Made by a program: the position numbers and the translations under genes. The notes below the pieces were generated by a model. The model was not told the DNA's origin and did no database searches. It was given only the letters and a program-made list of their open reading frames with translations. From Actinomadura pelletieri DSM 43383 (lineage in GTDB: Bacteria > Actinomycetota > Actinomycetes > Streptosporangiales > Streptosporangiaceae), in NCBI RefSeq assembly GCF_003634705.1, contig NZ_RBWU01000001.1:1230980-1294979 (forward strand): 64,000 nt of DNA, written 5' to 3'. Shown in pieces: positions 63,201 to 64,000 of this stretch. The stretch's first letter is position 1. Each line of letters starts with the position of its first letter.

Positions 63201-63503
63201 TCAGGCGCTTTTGGGTGTTCGACGGGCGGTTTTCTGGGCGGCCCTGCGCTGTGCGGCGGCCGCTCTCGCTCGGTTGAGGCTTTCTCTGACCTTGGCGGCG
63301 CCACGGGTCGCGGTCGCGGTGTCCTTGACGCGTCCGGCGTAAACCGCGAGGACATCGGCGACGGGCGGCGGCTGCCATTCCTCCTTCGGGGTGATCGGCA
63401 GGAGGGGAACCGGTGCGGTGGTGGAGTTCGTGGGCACGGGGACGAGCGCGAGATGCGATTGGCAGTGCGGGCACTGCACCCCCGGATGGGTGTCTCTGCT
63501 CAT
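63201..63503 (-). CDS. Small zinc-finger-like hypothetical protein
   Basis: A 100-aa protein from ATG 63503 (MSRDTHPGVQCPHCQSHLAL); GTG 63584 would add 27 residues. It has a single CxxC knuckle near residue 11, a Pro-rich middle, and a very basic helical C-terminus (RESLNRARAAAAQRRAAQKTARR). It may bind nucleic acid. No family was recognised, and no convincing ribosome-binding site was seen. Confidence 0.6.
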   Translation of the reverse strand: MSRDTHPGVQCPHCQSHLALVPVPTNSTTAPVPLLPITPKEEWQPPPVADVLAVYAGRVKDTATATRGAAKVRESLNRARAAAAQRRAAQKTARRTPKSA

Positions 63504-63596
63504 AACAAGAATGATTACCCAAGGGTCTGACAAAACGGGAGGCCTTCTTTTTACGGAGATCCCTTGGGGAGGCGCGTCCGCCACATCACGAGGCGG

Positions 63597-64000
63597 TTAT
63601 GTGTGGTCGCCGCTCATGTGGAGGATGCGGGCCGCGTCGTGCCGGCTGCCGTCGTGCAGAAGCGTCGCGCTCGAACAGATCAGCGCGACGATGATGGCGA
63701 TCCAGGCGATGGCGCGTCCGGCGCGCAGCCCGTAACCGCAGGTTATCCACAGGATGTGCAGAATCCAGCGCCGCCACGGGACGGTTTCGCTGTGCCGCCG
63801 TTTCTCCAGTTCGCTGTACCGGAAGTCGCGGGCGAGACGGCCGCGGCCGGAGTCGGCGGAGACGCGGGCCAGGTCGCCGTAGAGGGCCGCGAGGCGGTCG
63901 TCGTCCTCGTGGGAGGGGCCGCCGGCGGCGGGCGGGAGATCGTCGGCGAGGACCGCGTGTCCCCGCCCGTGGCGCCGCCAGGACCGGCGCGGCGCCGTCG
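63597..64000 (-). CDS. Membrane protein C-terminus, 5' end outside window
   Basis: The minus-strand frame is open from the right edge to TAA at 63597-63599 (about 133 residues seen). It reads DDDRLAALYGDLARVSADSG, LARDFRYSELEKRRH, then WRRWILHILWITCGYGLRAGRA and the hydrophobic AIAWIAIIVALI. The DFxYxExExRR...W...GYGLRxxRA pattern resembles C-termini of actinomycete membrane proteins related to pentapeptide-repeat or channel-like families. Exact function unknown. Confidence 0.7.
   Translation of the reverse strand, partial: TAPRRSWRRHGRGHAVLADDLPPAAGGPSHEDDDRLAALYGDLARVSADSGRGRLARDFRYSELEKRRHSETVPWRRWILHILWITCGYGLRAGRAIAWIAIIVALICSSATLLHDGSRHDAARILHMSGDHT

Overview
The window is high-GC, densely packed actinomycete DNA. 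DUF397, Scr1-type HTH regulators, a DUF574 S-adenosyl methyltransferase, several RsbW-like ATP-binding proteins, SARP/NB-ARC/TPR regulators and a CU044_5270-type anti-sigma partner of an ECF sigma factor occur together. That combination suggests Streptosporangiales/Thermomonosporaceae (Actinomadura-like); the family is inferred, not proven. No tRNA, rRNA, CRISPR array or transposase was seen.

Region 1 (1-26.7 kb) is an accessory island with an antiphage flavour. It opens with a large Eco57I-type adenine methyltransferase cut by the window edge, whose C-terminal half differs in base composition. A GTPase with a DUF697-like tail follows, then an Scr1 HTH/DUF397/ATPase group with two DUF397 copies. 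Next come small orphan genes, a Phd/YefM antitoxin with a truncated toxin, and a STAND NTPase translationally coupled to an APH-like kinase. A second STAND NTPase carries near-identical 46-residue TPR repeats. A two-gene operon follows: a 2156-aa DEAD helicase with DUF1998 and a PD-(D/E)XK-like tail, then a RelE-UvrD fusion. The island ends with an excisionase-type/PIN toxin-antitoxin pair.

Region 2 (26.9-35.6 kb) holds a PucR-type regulator, an HSL-family hydrolase, a TetR regulator facing a DHA2 MFS pump across a 26-bp palindrome, a coupled pair of ABC exporter half-transporters, and an endonuclease/exonuclease/phosphatase-fold protein.

Region 3 (35.8-44.1 kb) is a three-gene operon with start/stop overlaps: a GT-B-like protein, a protein resembling a shortened PfkB, and a PfkB kinase. 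It is flanked by two large NB-ARC/TPR regulators, one a SARP. Its product is unknown.

Region 4 (44.3-48.6 kb) carries an MBL hydrolase, a DUF574 methyltransferase and small partner, a second Scr1 HTH/DUF397 pair and an RsbW-like ATPase. Two identical TGTGATTCACA sites lie upstream of the HTH and ATPase genes.

Region 5 (48.6-55.5 kb) contains metE under a cobalamin riboswitch. Five head-to-tail degenerate copies of the metE 3' end lie downstream of it. Next is a tandem segmental duplication (small protein, lipoprotein, sepF 3' end), then a minimal SepF and another RsbW-like protein.

Region 6 (55.5-64 kb) is envelope and signalling: a secreted protein ending in LPVTG, an L,D-transpeptidase, a MarR regulator, a response regulator/histidine kinase/SpoIIE-phosphatase set, an ECF sigma factor with its anti-sigma-like partner, and a membrane protein cut by the right edge.
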